Below, piece by piece: positions 18,073-26,586 of a stretch of DNA of 38,418 nt. The DNA comes from Nannocystaceae bacterium (GTDB lineage: Bacteria; Myxococcota_A; Polyangia; Nannocystales; Nannocystaceae): contig JAIBBS010000069.1 in NCBI GenBank assembly GCA_019694555.1, forward strand, positions 1 through 38,418, written 5' to 3'. The position numbers and the translations under genes are program-made. The notes beneath the pieces were generated by a model. It was not told the origin of the DNA. It worked only from the letters and a program-made list of their open reading frames with translations, and searched no databases. Each line of letters begins with the position of its first letter. Within the stretch, counting starts at the first letter, position 1.

Positions 18073-18693
18073 TCAGCCGACCGCGGGCTCGCCCTGCGGC
18101 CGCAGCAGCTGCAGCGCGAACGCCCGCAGGTCCGCGGGATCGTAGCGCAGCGTCACCGTGGTGCCGGGCTCGAGCCGGCCCCAGTGATCGGCGGGGCACA
18201 CCTCGACGAAGCGATGCACGCGGGTCTGCGCCGGGTCGCGCTGGCGGTAGGTCAGCTCGTCGCTGGGCTCGGCACGCGGCACGTCGGCCTCGAGCACGAC
18301 CTCCATGATGTCGTGCGCGAACGGGCGACGCCGGCGCTCGATCACGCGGGCCGCCGCGACACCGCTCGCGTCGCGACCGCGTCGGCGACGACGCATCGCC
18401 AGCGCGAGCAACCCGGCGTTGCGCCACCCGACCACCGTCACGAACAGCGGCGGCAGGCTCATCAGCGCCACCACCAGCATGCCGGCGTCGTTGTCGAGCC
18501 AGCCCTGTGCGCGGATCGGCAGCGTGAACGCGAACACCAGCAGCAGCCCGAGGCTGCCCAGCAGCGCCCAGAAGCGCACCGACAGCCGGTCGTGGACCCG
18601 CTCGTCCTGCGTGCGACCGATCGACCGCATGGTCGCGAGCATGGTCCCGACGCCGGCCAGCACGATGACGAAGATGGCGAAGGGCCAGCCCAT
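18073..18693 (-). CDS. Small membrane protein of unknown function
   Basis: 206 aa from the ATG at 18693; a GTG one codon upstream is also possible. Three hydrophobic segments are visible: residues about 4-22 ([19 protein letters not shown]), 42-60 ([19 protein letters not shown]) and 70-90 ([19 protein letters not shown]). A highly basic RRRRRGR stretch follows, suggesting a cytoplasmic side. The last 80 residues are soluble; [20 protein letters not shown] resembles the closing YDP motif of DUF3592-type membrane proteins, though the match is weak. It is divergent from the VOC gene by 86 nt. No function is assigned. Confidence 0.7.
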   Translation of the reverse strand: MGWPFAIFVIVLAGVGTMLATMRSIGRTQDERVHDRLSVRFWALLGSLGLLLVFAFTLPIRAQGWLDNDAGMLVVALMSLPPLFVTVVGWRNAGLLALAMRRRRRGRDASGVAAARVIERRRRPFAHDIMEVVLEADVPRAEPSDELTYRQRDPAQTRVHRFVEVCPADHWGRLEPGTTVTLRYDPADLRAFALQLLRPQGEPAVG

Positions 18694-18779
18694 CACGCCT
18701 CAGTCTAGCAGGATGTCGGCCCGCTGCCCGGGGCTCGGTTTCGTGGGCGCGCGGGCTCGGTGTACGCTGGGCGACGACG

Positions 18780-19310
18780 ATGGCCACGAGCGGCAGCGAC
18801 GACGCACGACCCTTTCGCATCCTCGGACTGCAGCAGGTCGCCATCGGCGGCACCGACAAGGACGCGCTGCGCGAGCTGTGGTCGAGCTTGCTCGGCGTGC
18901 CGCGACGCGAGGGTGCGGCCGGCCAGTTTCGCAGCGAGCGCGAGAACGTCGACGAGGACATCCTCGTGCTCGGTGCGGGCGCCGCCGAGATCGAGCTCGA
19001 TCTGATGGTGCCGATCGATGCCACCCGCGCGCCGAAGGTGCACGAGCCCGCGCTCAACCACATCGGCCTGTGGGTCGACGATCTCGCGGCCGCGGTCGCA
19101 TGGCTGCAGCAGCGCGGCGTGCGCTTCACGCCCGGCGGCATCCGCCGCGGCGCCGCCGGCCACGATGTCTGCTTCATCCACCCCAAGGGCTCGGCCGAGG
19201 CCCCGCGGGGCGGCTGCGGCGTGCTCATCGAGCTGGTCCAGGCACCGCCGGATCACCCGCTGCGTGGCGCCACGGCGCACCGCGGCCACGCGGACACCGG
19301 CGGGGTTTGA
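18780..19310 (+). CDS. VOC-superfamily (glyoxalase/epimerase-like) protein
   Basis: 176 aa with two beta-alpha-beta-beta-beta halves: [26 protein letters not shown] (15-40) and [23 protein letters not shown] (about 92-114), ending in GVLIELVQ. The second-half His (HIGLW) and terminal Glu (LIELVQ) are typical VOC metal ligands. The first-half position usually His is Gln (QQVAIG), as in some glyoxalase I and epimerase relatives. The pattern is closest to methylmalonyl-CoA epimerase/glyoxalase-like proteins, but the substrate cannot be named. It begins a three-gene plus-strand run, with the first iminopeptidase 36 nt downstream. Confidence 0.82.
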   Translation: MATSGSDDARPFRILGLQQVAIGGTDKDALRELWSSLLGVPRREGAAGQFRSERENVDEDILVLGAGAAEIELDLMVPIDATRAPKVHEPALNHIGLWVDDLAAAVAWLQQRGVRFTPGGIRRGAAGHDVCFIHPKGSAEAPRGGCGVLIELVQAPPDHPLRGATAHRGHADTGGV

Positions 19311-20297
<987 letters not shown>

Positions 20298-20310
20298 CGC
20301 ACGAGGCCCC

Positions 20311-21270
20311 GTGGACGACGCGACGCTGTACCCCGAGATCGAACCCTACGCGGCGGGGATGCTGCGCGTCTCCGACGTGCACTCGCTCTACTACGAGGAG
20401 TGCGGCAACCCCGAGGGCAAGCCGGTGGTGTTCCTGCACGGCGGCCCCGGCGGTGGCATCGAGCCCCGCCACCGGCGCTTCTTCGACCCGCGACGCTATC
20501 GCATCGTGCTGTTCGACCAGCGCGGCTGCGGCCGCAGCCTGCCGCACGCCAGCCTGGTCGACAACACCACCTGGGACCTGGTCGCGGACATCGAGCGGCT
20601 GCGCGAGTTCGTCGGCGTCGAGCGCTGGCAGGTCTTCGGCGGTTCGTGGGGCAGCACGCTCGCACTCGCGTATGCGCAGGCCCACCCCGAGCGTGTCACC
20701 GAGATGGTGCTGCGCGGCATCTTCACCTTCGCCGACGACGAGATGTCGTGGTTCTACGGCGAGGGCACGCGCTGGCTCTACCCCGACGCGTGGGACGCCT
20801 TCGTCGGCGCGCTGCCACCCGAGGAGCGCGACGATCTGATCGCGGCGTTCCACCGCCGCCTGCTCTCGGAGGATCGCGTGACGCGGGAGCGCGCGGCGCG
20901 GGCGTGGAGCACGTGGGAGTGCAGCGTCGCGATGCTGCGCCAGGACCCCGCGCTCATCGCCCACTGCGAGGACACCGCGTTCACCATGGCGTTCGCGCGC
21001 ATCGAGTGCCACTACTTCGTGCACCGCGGCTTCCTGCGCCACAGCACGCAGCTGCTCGATGGCGTCGCGGCGCTGCGCGGCATCCCGGCGGTGATCGTGC
21101 ACGGTCGCTACGACGTCATCTGCCCGCTGCGCAACGCCTGGCGACTGCACCGCGCGTGGCCCGAGGCCGAGATGGTGCTGGTCGAGGGCGCGGGACACTC
21201 GGCGAACGAGCCCGGCATTGCCGCGGCGCTCCGCCGCGCGACCGATGCCTTCGCCGATCGGCCCGGCTGA
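20311..21270 (+). CDS. pip: Proline iminopeptidase, copy 2 (tandem paralogue)
   Basis: 319 aa from a GTG 13 nt after copy 1. All catalytic blocks are kept: HGGPGGG (43-49), DQRGCGRS, GGSWGS with Ser112, GRYDVICP and GAGHSA. By eye the two proteins agree at roughly 60 % of positions, highest around the active site and lowest in the cap ([16 protein letters not shown] against TFADDEMSWFYGEGTR). The cap shapes substrate entry, so the copies may differ in peptide preference. The arrangement suggests an old tandem duplication, since the DNA is clearly diverged. It is convergent with the lipoprotein gene at 21,379. Confidence 0.94.
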   Translation: MDDATLYPEIEPYAAGMLRVSDVHSLYYEECGNPEGKPVVFLHGGPGGGIEPRHRRFFDPRRYRIVLFDQRGCGRSLPHASLVDNTTWDLVADIERLREFVGVERWQVFGGSWGSTLALAYAQAHPERVTEMVLRGIFTFADDEMSWFYGEGTRWLYPDAWDAFVGALPPEERDDLIAAFHRRLLSEDRVTRERAARAWSTWECSVAMLRQDPALIAHCEDTAFTMAFARIECHYFVHRGFLRHSTQLLDGVAALRGIPAVIVHGRYDVICPLRNAWRLHRAWPEAEMVLVEGAGHSANEPGIAAALRRATDAFADRPG

Positions 21271-21347
21271 CCGGCCGTTCGCGGGCGCGGACGGGCTCTC
21301 GTCGCGAAGCGACCGGAAGGCGAGGGATCCCGTGACCGGCTCGGGGA

Positions 21348-21362
21348 GGAAGCGGAGCTTCC
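21348..21362. terminator. Hairpin between convergent genes
   Basis: GGAAGC (21348-21353) pairs with GCTTCC (21357-21362) over GGA, in the 108-nt gap between the iminopeptidase stop and the stop of the opposing lipoprotein. No T-run is present. Confidence 0.35.
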
Positions 21363-21378
21363 GCTCCATGGGCTGACA

Positions 21379-21858
21379 TCAGCCCGGCAGCTGCATCTCG
21401 CGCGAGAAGCTGCGGCACTGCCCGTCGCACGCGGTGATCTGCTGCTCCTGGTATGCCGGCGTCAGATCGTTGTCGAGCACCAGCGTCGCCGCGGCGTCGC
21501 GCGCGACCACGCTGAAGCTGTCGGGCGCAGCGAACCACTGCACCACCAGGCGCCGATGGCCATCGGAGCTGCCGCCGCCGCCGCTGGTGCCACTGCTGCC
21601 GCCGCCGCTGCCGTCGTCGACGTGCGCGACCGCGTCGCCGTCGCACTCGATGTCCTCGAACGGCGCGGCGTCGACCTCGATGGTGCACGTGGCCGAGGCA
21701 TTGGGTGAGCTCAGCGCGATCTCGTAGCGGGTGCTCGCGAACATGCCGTCGGTCGCGGTCGAGGCGAACGACAGCTCGATGAACTCGCGGCAGTCGTCTT
21801 CGCAGGGCTTGCAGGCGGCCAGCGCGGCCAACGGGAGCACGAGGGCGAGTCGATTCAT
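21379..21858 (-). CDS. Small lipoprotein, function unknown
   Basis: 159 aa. The signal peptide MNRLALVLPLAALAAC has a canonical LAAC lipobox (Cys16). The mature part has paired cysteines (KPCEDDC at the start, ACDGQC near the end, and CTIEV/IECDG in the middle). A Gly/Ser-rich linker with GSGGGSSGTSGGGGSS (about 88-103) separates two beta-rich halves. No known domain was recognised. Its ATG overlaps the TGA of the oligopeptidase gene (ATGA), so it is translationally coupled to it and lies last in the hemB operon. It may be an accessory or anchor partner of the lipidated protease, which is inference from gene order only. Confidence 0.8.
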   Translation of the reverse strand: MNRLALVLPLAALAACKPCEDDCREFIELSFASTATDGMFASTRYEIALSSPNASATCTIEVDAAPFEDIECDGDAVAHVDDGSGGGSSGTSGGGGSSDGHRRLVVQWFAAPDSFSVVARDAAATLVLDNDLTPAYQEQQITACDGQCRSFSREMQLPG

Positions 21859-24023
21859 TGGTCCAGTCCCAGGCGATCGAGCACGAACGCGGCCGCGACC
21901 GCCTGCTCGTCGAGTGCATCGTAGCGCCCGCTGGCGCCGCCGTGGCCCGAGCCCATGTCGGTGCGCAACAATAGCAGCGGGCCGGGCTCGGCCTCGGCGC
22001 GCAGCCGCGCGACCCACTTGGCCGGCTCCCAGTAGCCGACGCGGGGATCGTTCCAACCCGCGAGCACGAGCATGTCGGGATAGCGCTGCGCGCGGACGTT
22101 GTCGTACGGCGAGTAGCGCACCATGGTCGCGAAGTCGGCCGCCCGCCGCGGGTCGCCCCACTCGTCCCACTCGCCGGCGGTCAGCGGCAGCGACGCGTCG
22201 CGCATGGTGTTGATGACGTCGACGAAGGGCACGCCGACCACCGCCGCACGGAACAGATCGGGTCGCTGGGTCACCACCGCGCCGACCAGCAGGCCGCCGG
22301 CCGAGGCGCCCTCGATGGCGATGCGACCGGGCGCGGCCACGCCCGAGCGCACCAGGAATTCCGCCGCGAGCACGAAGTCGTCGAAGCTCTGCTGCTTGTG
22401 CCCGAGCTTGCCCGCGTCGTACCACGCGCGCCCGAGCTCGCCGCCGCCGCGCACGTGGGCGATCGCGATCGCGACGCCGCGATCGAGCAACGGCAGCGCC
22501 TGGGCCTCGAACTCGGCGTCGTAGGACACGCCGTACGCGCCGTAGCCGTGCAGCAGCACCGGCACCTGGCCCGCGGCCGAGACCGGCAGCACCACCGTGA
22601 TCGGGATCTCCGCGCCGTCGTCGGCGGGCGCGTGCAGCCGCAGCACGCGGTAGCGGCTGGGATCGAACTGCGGCACCTCGTCGCGATCGCGCAGCTCGAG
22701 GCGATGCTCGACGAGGTCGTAGTCGTAGACACTGTCGGGCACCACGGGCGAGCTGTAGTGCAGGCGCAGGCGCTTGGCCGCGAACTCCGGCGTGTCGCCC
22801 AGGTGCGCCGCGTAGGCGGCATCGGGCCACGCGATGGCGTGCAGCTGCCCGCGCGCGTCGACGGTCCACACCTGCGGCAGGCCCTCGCTGCGGCCGCTCA
22901 CGACCACGTGCTCGGCGAAGGCCTCCACGCCCGAGAAACTGCCGCCGGCCGGCGGACGCAGCCACGGCCGCCAGTGTCGGCGCCCCGGCAGGGCCATGCT
23001 CGCGCGCGCGAGCATGAACTCGGGCGCGCCGTCGTTGGTGAGCACCAGCAGCGCATCGCCGCGGGGTTCGACCTCGTACTCGAGCCCGGTGTGGCGCGGC
23101 TCGACCACCTGCCAGGTGCCGGTCGGATCGTCGGCCCGCAGCAGCCGCACCTCGCTGGTGATCTGGCTGTTCGAGCTCATCACCATGGTGCGGTCGTCGC
23201 GGCTGCGGTGCACCTCGACCGCGTGCTGCGGATCGGGCTCCTCGAACACCAGCGTCGCGTCGGCGCGGCTGCGGGTGTCGACCCGCCACAGCCGCCACTC
23301 GCGGTGGGCCTCGTCGAGCGTGGTGAAGAACAGCGTGCGCGAGTCGGCCGCCCACGCCAGCGACTCGCCGATGGCGCCGGCGTGCTCGTCGTCGTCACGG
23401 CTGTGGCCGGGCTCGCCGTCGAGCTGCGCGACCACGGTGCCGCTGGGTAGTTCCGCGACCAGGACCCGGTAGCGCTCGGCACCCGAGACGTCTTCGGACC
23501 ACGCGAGGCGGGTGTGATCGGGCGAGATCGTCATGGCCCCGAGCGAGAAGTGGCCGTGGCCGCGTGCGCGCACGTTGCAGTCGAGCACGATCTGCTCGTC
23601 GCCGCCCGCGAGCGCGCGCCGCAGGTACACCGGATACTGCTGGCCGCGGGCGATGCGATCGAAGTAGGCGAAGCCGCCGTGCTCGACCGGCACCGACGCG
23701 TCGTCCTCGATCACGCGCGCGCGCAGCTCCTCGCGCACGCGTGCGCGCAGGCTCGAGACCCGGCGCAGCCACGACTCGGCGTAGGCGTTCTCCTGCTCGA
23801 GGTACCGCCGCGTGCGGGGGTCGTCGCGCTCGCGCAGCCACGCGTAGGGATCCGCGAGCGTGCGACCGTGCAGCGCGACCACGGTGTCCTCGCGCGGCGC
23901 CAGCGGTGGGCGCAGCGCGGTCGGCTCGCGCGGGCGCTCGACGCCGGGCTCGCGCGTGACCGGGCGCTGGCACGCGGATGCCAGCGCGCACAGCAGCGCG
24001 ACGATGCTCGCGGCCCGGGTCAC
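21855..24023 (-). CDS. Oligopeptidase-B-like S9 prolyl oligopeptidase, predicted lipoprotein
   Basis: 722 aa from a GTG at 24023. The N-terminus ASIVALLCALASAC gives lipobox Cys18. The beta-propeller region (about 60-450) carries DPYAWLRERDDPRTRRYLEQEN, typical of family S9A. The catalytic domain has Ser574 (GASAGG), Asp659 (GWNDPRV) and His694 (GSGHGG). The spacings 85 and 35 equal those I recall for E. coli oligopeptidase B (532/617/652). GYGAYG and HVRGGGELGR are also in place. The family cleaves small peptides after basic residues and is usually cytosolic; a lipid-anchored form would work in the periplasm or at the surface. The start overlaps the hemB stop (GTGA) and the stop overlaps the next lipoprotein (ATGA). 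Confidence 0.93.
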   Translation of the reverse strand: MTRAASIVALLCALASACQRPVTREPGVERPREPTALRPPLAPREDTVVALHGRTLADPYAWLRERDDPRTRRYLEQENAYAESWLRRVSSLRARVREELRARVIEDDASVPVEHGGFAYFDRIARGQQYPVYLRRALAGGDEQIVLDCNVRARGHGHFSLGAMTISPDHTRLAWSEDVSGAERYRVLVAELPSGTVVAQLDGEPGHSRDDDEHAGAIGESLAWAADSRTLFFTTLDEAHREWRLWRVDTRSRADATLVFEEPDPQHAVEVHRSRDDRTMVMSSNSQITSEVRLLRADDPTGTWQVVEPRHTGLEYEVEPRGDALLVLTNDGAPEFMLARASMALPGRRHWRPWLRPPAGGSFSGVEAFAEHVVVSGRSEGLPQVWTVDARGQLHAIAWPDAAYAAHLGDTPEFAAKRLRLHYSSPVVPDSVYDYDLVEHRLELRDRDEVPQFDPSRYRVLRLHAPADDGAEIPITVVLPVSAAGQVPVLLHGYGAYGVSYDAEFEAQALPLLDRGVAIAIAHVRGGGELGRAWYDAGKLGHKQQSFDDFVLAAEFLVRSGVAAPGRIAIEGASAGGLLVGAVVTQRPDLFRAAVVGVPFVDVINTMRDASLPLTAGEWDEWGDPRRAADFATMVRYSPYDNVRAQRYPDMLVLAGWNDPRVGYWEPAKWVARLRAEAEPGPLLLLRTDMGSGHGGASGRYDALDEQAVAAAFVLDRLGLDQ

Positions 24024-25009
24024 GCGCCGGTCAGCCACTGCGCGACCTGACGCGCGTAGTACGTCAGCACCACGTCGGCCCCGGCGCGACGGATCGCGGT
24101 GAGACACTCGAGCACCGCGCGGCGCTCGTCGAGCCAGCCGCGCTCGGCCGCGGCCTTGAGCATCGCGTACTCGCCGCTGACCTGATACGCCGCGACCGGC
24201 AGCGTGGTCGCGTCGCGCACCCGCGCGATCACGTCGAGGTACGCGCCCGCGGGCTTGACCATGACCATGTCCGCGCCCTCGTCCTCGTCGAGCATCAGCT
24301 CGCGCAGGGCTTCGCGCGCGTTGGCCGGGTCCATCTGGTAGGTCTTCTTGTCGCCGTGCCGCGGCGCGCTGTCGAGCGCGTCGCGGAACGGCCCGTAGAA
24401 CGCCGAGGCGTACTTCGCGGTGTAGGCGAGGATCGAGACCTCGGTGAAGCCCTCGGCATCGAGCGCGTCGCGGATCGCACCGACGCGGCCGTCCATCATG
24501 TCCGAGGGCGCGACCACGTCGGCGCCGGCGCGGGCCTGCGCGACCGCCTGCCGGCACAGCACCGCGACGGTCTCGTCGTTGAGGATGCGCCCGTCGGGCG
24601 CGACGATGCCATCGTGGCCGTCGGACGAGTACGGATCGAGCGCCACGTCGGTCACGACCATGACGTCGGGCCAGCGCGACTTGAGCGTCGCGACCGTGCG
24701 CGGCACCAGCCCGTCGGGGTTGTACGACTCCTTGCCGTGGGGGTCCTTGAGCGCCTCGTCGATGGCCGGGAACAGCGCGATCATCCGCACGCCGACCGCA
24801 CGCGCACGCTCGACCTCGGCCAGCAGCGAGCGCGGGCTCAGCCGCGCACAGCCGGGCATCGACGCGATCGGGATGTCGGCGTCACCCTCGTGCACGAACA
24901 ACGGGTAGATGAAGTGCTGCGGCCCCACCGTGGTCTCGCGGCAGGCCTCGCGGATGGCCTCGGACTTGCGATTGCGGCGCGGTCGTGGCCGCTGCTCGAG
25001 GTGGACCAT
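24020..25009 (-). CDS. hemB: Porphobilinogen synthase (delta-aminolevulinate dehydratase)
   Basis: 329 aa, full length. It condenses two 5-aminolevulinate into porphobilinogen for heme and other tetrapyrroles. Schiff-base lysines are K199 (AYTAKYASAFYGPFR) and K252 (MVKPAGAYLDV). The metal loop reads DVALDPYSSDGHDG at 121-134. The three Cys that bind zinc in E. coli HemB are replaced by Ala123, Asp125 and Asp133, the magnesium-type pattern known from Pseudomonas. It heads a tightly coupled operon: its TGA overlaps the GTG of the lipidated oligopeptidase. A palindromic repeat element starts 12 nt upstream of its ATG. The pairing with a protease is not a standard heme operon. Confidence 0.97.
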   Translation of the reverse strand: MVHLEQRPRPRRNRKSEAIREACRETTVGPQHFIYPLFVHEGDADIPIASMPGCARLSPRSLLAEVERARAVGVRMIALFPAIDEALKDPHGKESYNPDGLVPRTVATLKSRWPDVMVVTDVALDPYSSDGHDGIVAPDGRILNDETVAVLCRQAVAQARAGADVVAPSDMMDGRVGAIRDALDAEGFTEVSILAYTAKYASAFYGPFRDALDSAPRHGDKKTYQMDPANAREALRELMLDEDEGADMVMVKPAGAYLDVIARVRDATTLPVAAYQVSGEYAMLKAAAERGWLDERRAVLECLTAIRRAGADVVLTYYARQVAQWLTGA

Positions 25010-25020
25010 GGCGCGACCAC

Positions 25021-25147
25021 GCTAGCAGCCCGTGGTGGAACCCGGCAACACGAGAACAGCGCCCGGGGCCGCCATGGCTGCGTTGCTCGGAGCTCGCGGC
25101 CGATGACGCCGTTGCCGCGCCGGCGGGTGACACCGCGGGCTGCTAGC
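25021..25147. repeat. Inverted-repeat (REP/MITE-like) element, copy B
   Basis: 127 nt bounded by GCTAGCAGCCCGTGGTG (25021-25037) and its near-perfect inverse CACCGCGGGCTGCTAGC (25131-25147), 16 of 17 matching. The left end aligns with copy A at 2,715 over about 40 nt. The interior contains further partly complementary stretches (CGGCAAC near 25,043 and GTTGCCG near 25,111), so the whole could fold into one long hairpin. The right GCTAGC supplies the TAG stop of the glycosylase gene. It fits a non-autonomous mobile or REP-type element that lies between hemB and the glycosylase gene. Confidence 0.65.
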
Positions 25148-25781
25148 ACAGCTCGTCGCGGCCCGACGCGCGCGCGCCCGGACGCACCGAGGGTCGCAGG
25201 TGGGCGCGATGGGTGACCGCGCGCGAGTCCGCCGCCGCGAAGCGCCAGCGTCGCGCACGATCCCTGGGCGCGGCGAACTCGATGCCGATGCGCGTGCCCG
25301 CGAGCACGCGCGATGGCGGCGTGCCCGGCTCGAGCGTGAGGCCACCGGGCTCGTGCAGCGGATGGTGGGTCCACGAGATGTCGAGCGCGAGCGCTTCGCC
25401 GACCTTGCCCGGCCCCGCGAGCAGGCCCGGACCCTGCTGTCCGCCGCGGCGGCGTCGCACCAGCGACAGGCCCGCGATGGGCTCGCACGCGCGGATGAGC
25501 ACGGCCGCGGCCTCGTGCTCGCCGCCGGTCACGACGTTGAGCATGTGGTGCAGCCCGTAGCACAGGTACACGTACGCGCGGCCGGGCGGACCGAACAGCG
25601 CCTCGGTCCGCGGCGTGCGGCCGGCGCGGGCGTGGCATGCGGTGTCGCCGGGCCAGGCATAGGCCTCGACCTCGGTGATGCGCAGCGCGATCGAGCCGCG
25701 CCGCAGCACCTGACCCAACAGCGCGCGCGCGACGTCGACGACGTCGCGATCGTAGAACGACAGCGGCAGCGGCGTGGTCAT
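25143..25781 (-). CDS. mpg: DNA-3-methyladenine glycosylase (AAG/MPG family)
   Basis: 212 aa from the ATG at 25781 (GAGG 9 nt upstream). It matches the AAG family: ITEVEAYAWPGDTACHA with catalytic Glu37, GRTPRTEALFGPPGRAYVYLCYGLHHMLNVV and the QGPGLLAGPGKVGEAL helix region. It removes 3-methyladenine, hypoxanthine and other alkylated or deaminated purines in base excision repair. The last residues (ARASGRDELC) run into the palindromic repeat, whose terminal CTAG supplies the stop codon, so the extreme C-terminus may have been reshaped by insertion of the element. It sits 11 nt downstream of a heme-oxygenase-fold gene, probably in one transcript. Confidence 0.94.
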   Translation of the reverse strand: MTTPLPLSFYDRDVVDVARALLGQVLRRGSIALRITEVEAYAWPGDTACHARAGRTPRTEALFGPPGRAYVYLCYGLHHMLNVVTGGEHEAAAVLIRACEPIAGLSLVRRRRGGQQGPGLLAGPGKVGEALALDISWTHHPLHEPGGLTLEPGTPPSRVLAGTRIGIEFAAPRDRARRWRFAAADSRAVTHRAHLRPSVRPGARASGRDELC

Positions 25782-25792
25782 GACGGTGGACC

Positions 25793-26515
25793 TCAGCTGC
25801 GCGACAGACCGCAGGCCTGCGCGACCTCGTCGCGGTAGGCGTGCCACGCCGGCAGCACCCGCGCCATCGCGTCGACCACGGCCTGGCGGCGATCGGCGGC
25901 GGTGAAGTCGAGCACGATGTGCCACGCCGCGCGACGGTGGTCGCCCTCGACCATGCGGTGCGCACGAACCAGCTCGAGTCGATCGAGCGGCAGGCCGTAG
26001 TGCTTGACCAGCGGGTGCTCCGACAGCGGGGGCTCGGGCCGCTTGGGCGCGTTGGCGTCGAGCTCACCGCGCTCGTACTCGGTGCCCTCGAGGAACAGCG
26101 TCGTCACCGCGGCCGCGACGTCCCAGCCCGCCGCCAGCGTGCAGCGATCGAGCTCGTCGCGGTAGGCCTGCGCGGCCGGCATCAGCGTGATCGCGTCGAA
26201 GCGCGCGAGGTCCATGCCCAGGCCGCGCGGATACTCGAGGAACAGCTCGGCGTGCGGACGCCCGCGCGAGAGCTTGCCGGTCTCCTCCTCGAACAGGTTC
26301 TCGGCCAGCTCGCGCCGCGCCGCCGCGACCGGGCACTGCACGTAGGCGCGACCCAGCAGCACCGCGAAGTCGCGGATGTAGACCGCGTACTCGTGCTCGA
26401 GGTGGATGTGCAGGCGCTCGCGCGCGACCTCACCGGCGGTGAACCGAGGCCACGCCCAGTGGCGCTTGCGCTCCATCACGCCCAACAGCGCCTCGCGGAA
26501 TGCGTCGCGATCCAT
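25793..26515 (-). CDS. Heme-oxygenase-like diiron protein (PqqC/CADD-like, TENA fold)
   Basis: 240 aa, all-helical. The block AENLFEEETGKLSRGRPHAELF (71-92) with Glu76-78 and His88, then EGTEYERGE (143-151) and HRMVEGDHRRAAWHI (186-200), is the layout of the HDO/iron-containing redox enzyme family that includes CADD and PqqC-like proteins. Probable iron ligands are a Glu of 76-78, His88, Glu143 or Glu146, and two of His186, Glu190, Asp192 and His193. Family members do O2-dependent chemistry: N-oxygenation, decarboxylative desaturation, or self-sacrificial p-aminobenzoate formation in CADD. The specific reaction cannot be chosen here. It is upstream of mpg (11 nt gap) and divergent from the cyclopropylsterol isomerase gene. 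Confidence 0.75.
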   Translation of the reverse strand: MDRDAFREALLGVMERKRHWAWPRFTAGEVARERLHIHLEHEYAVYIRDFAVLLGRAYVQCPVAAARRELAENLFEEETGKLSRGRPHAELFLEYPRGLGMDLARFDAITLMPAAQAYRDELDRCTLAAGWDVAAAVTTLFLEGTEYERGELDANAPKRPEPPLSEHPLVKHYGLPLDRLELVRAHRMVEGDHRRAAWHIVLDFTAADRRQAVVDAMARVLPAWHAYRDEVAQACGLSRS

Positions 26516-26586
26516 GATGTCGGATCAGCATACACCCGCGGGCAGGACTTGCCCCGCCGCCGCGCCGCCGTGCAGACTGTGCGCCG

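Noticed and set aside
18713..18780. CTAGCAGG and a GGTTTCGTG word as a third copy of the palindromic element
   Set aside because: Only a few bases match and the ends are not inverted copies; likely chance.
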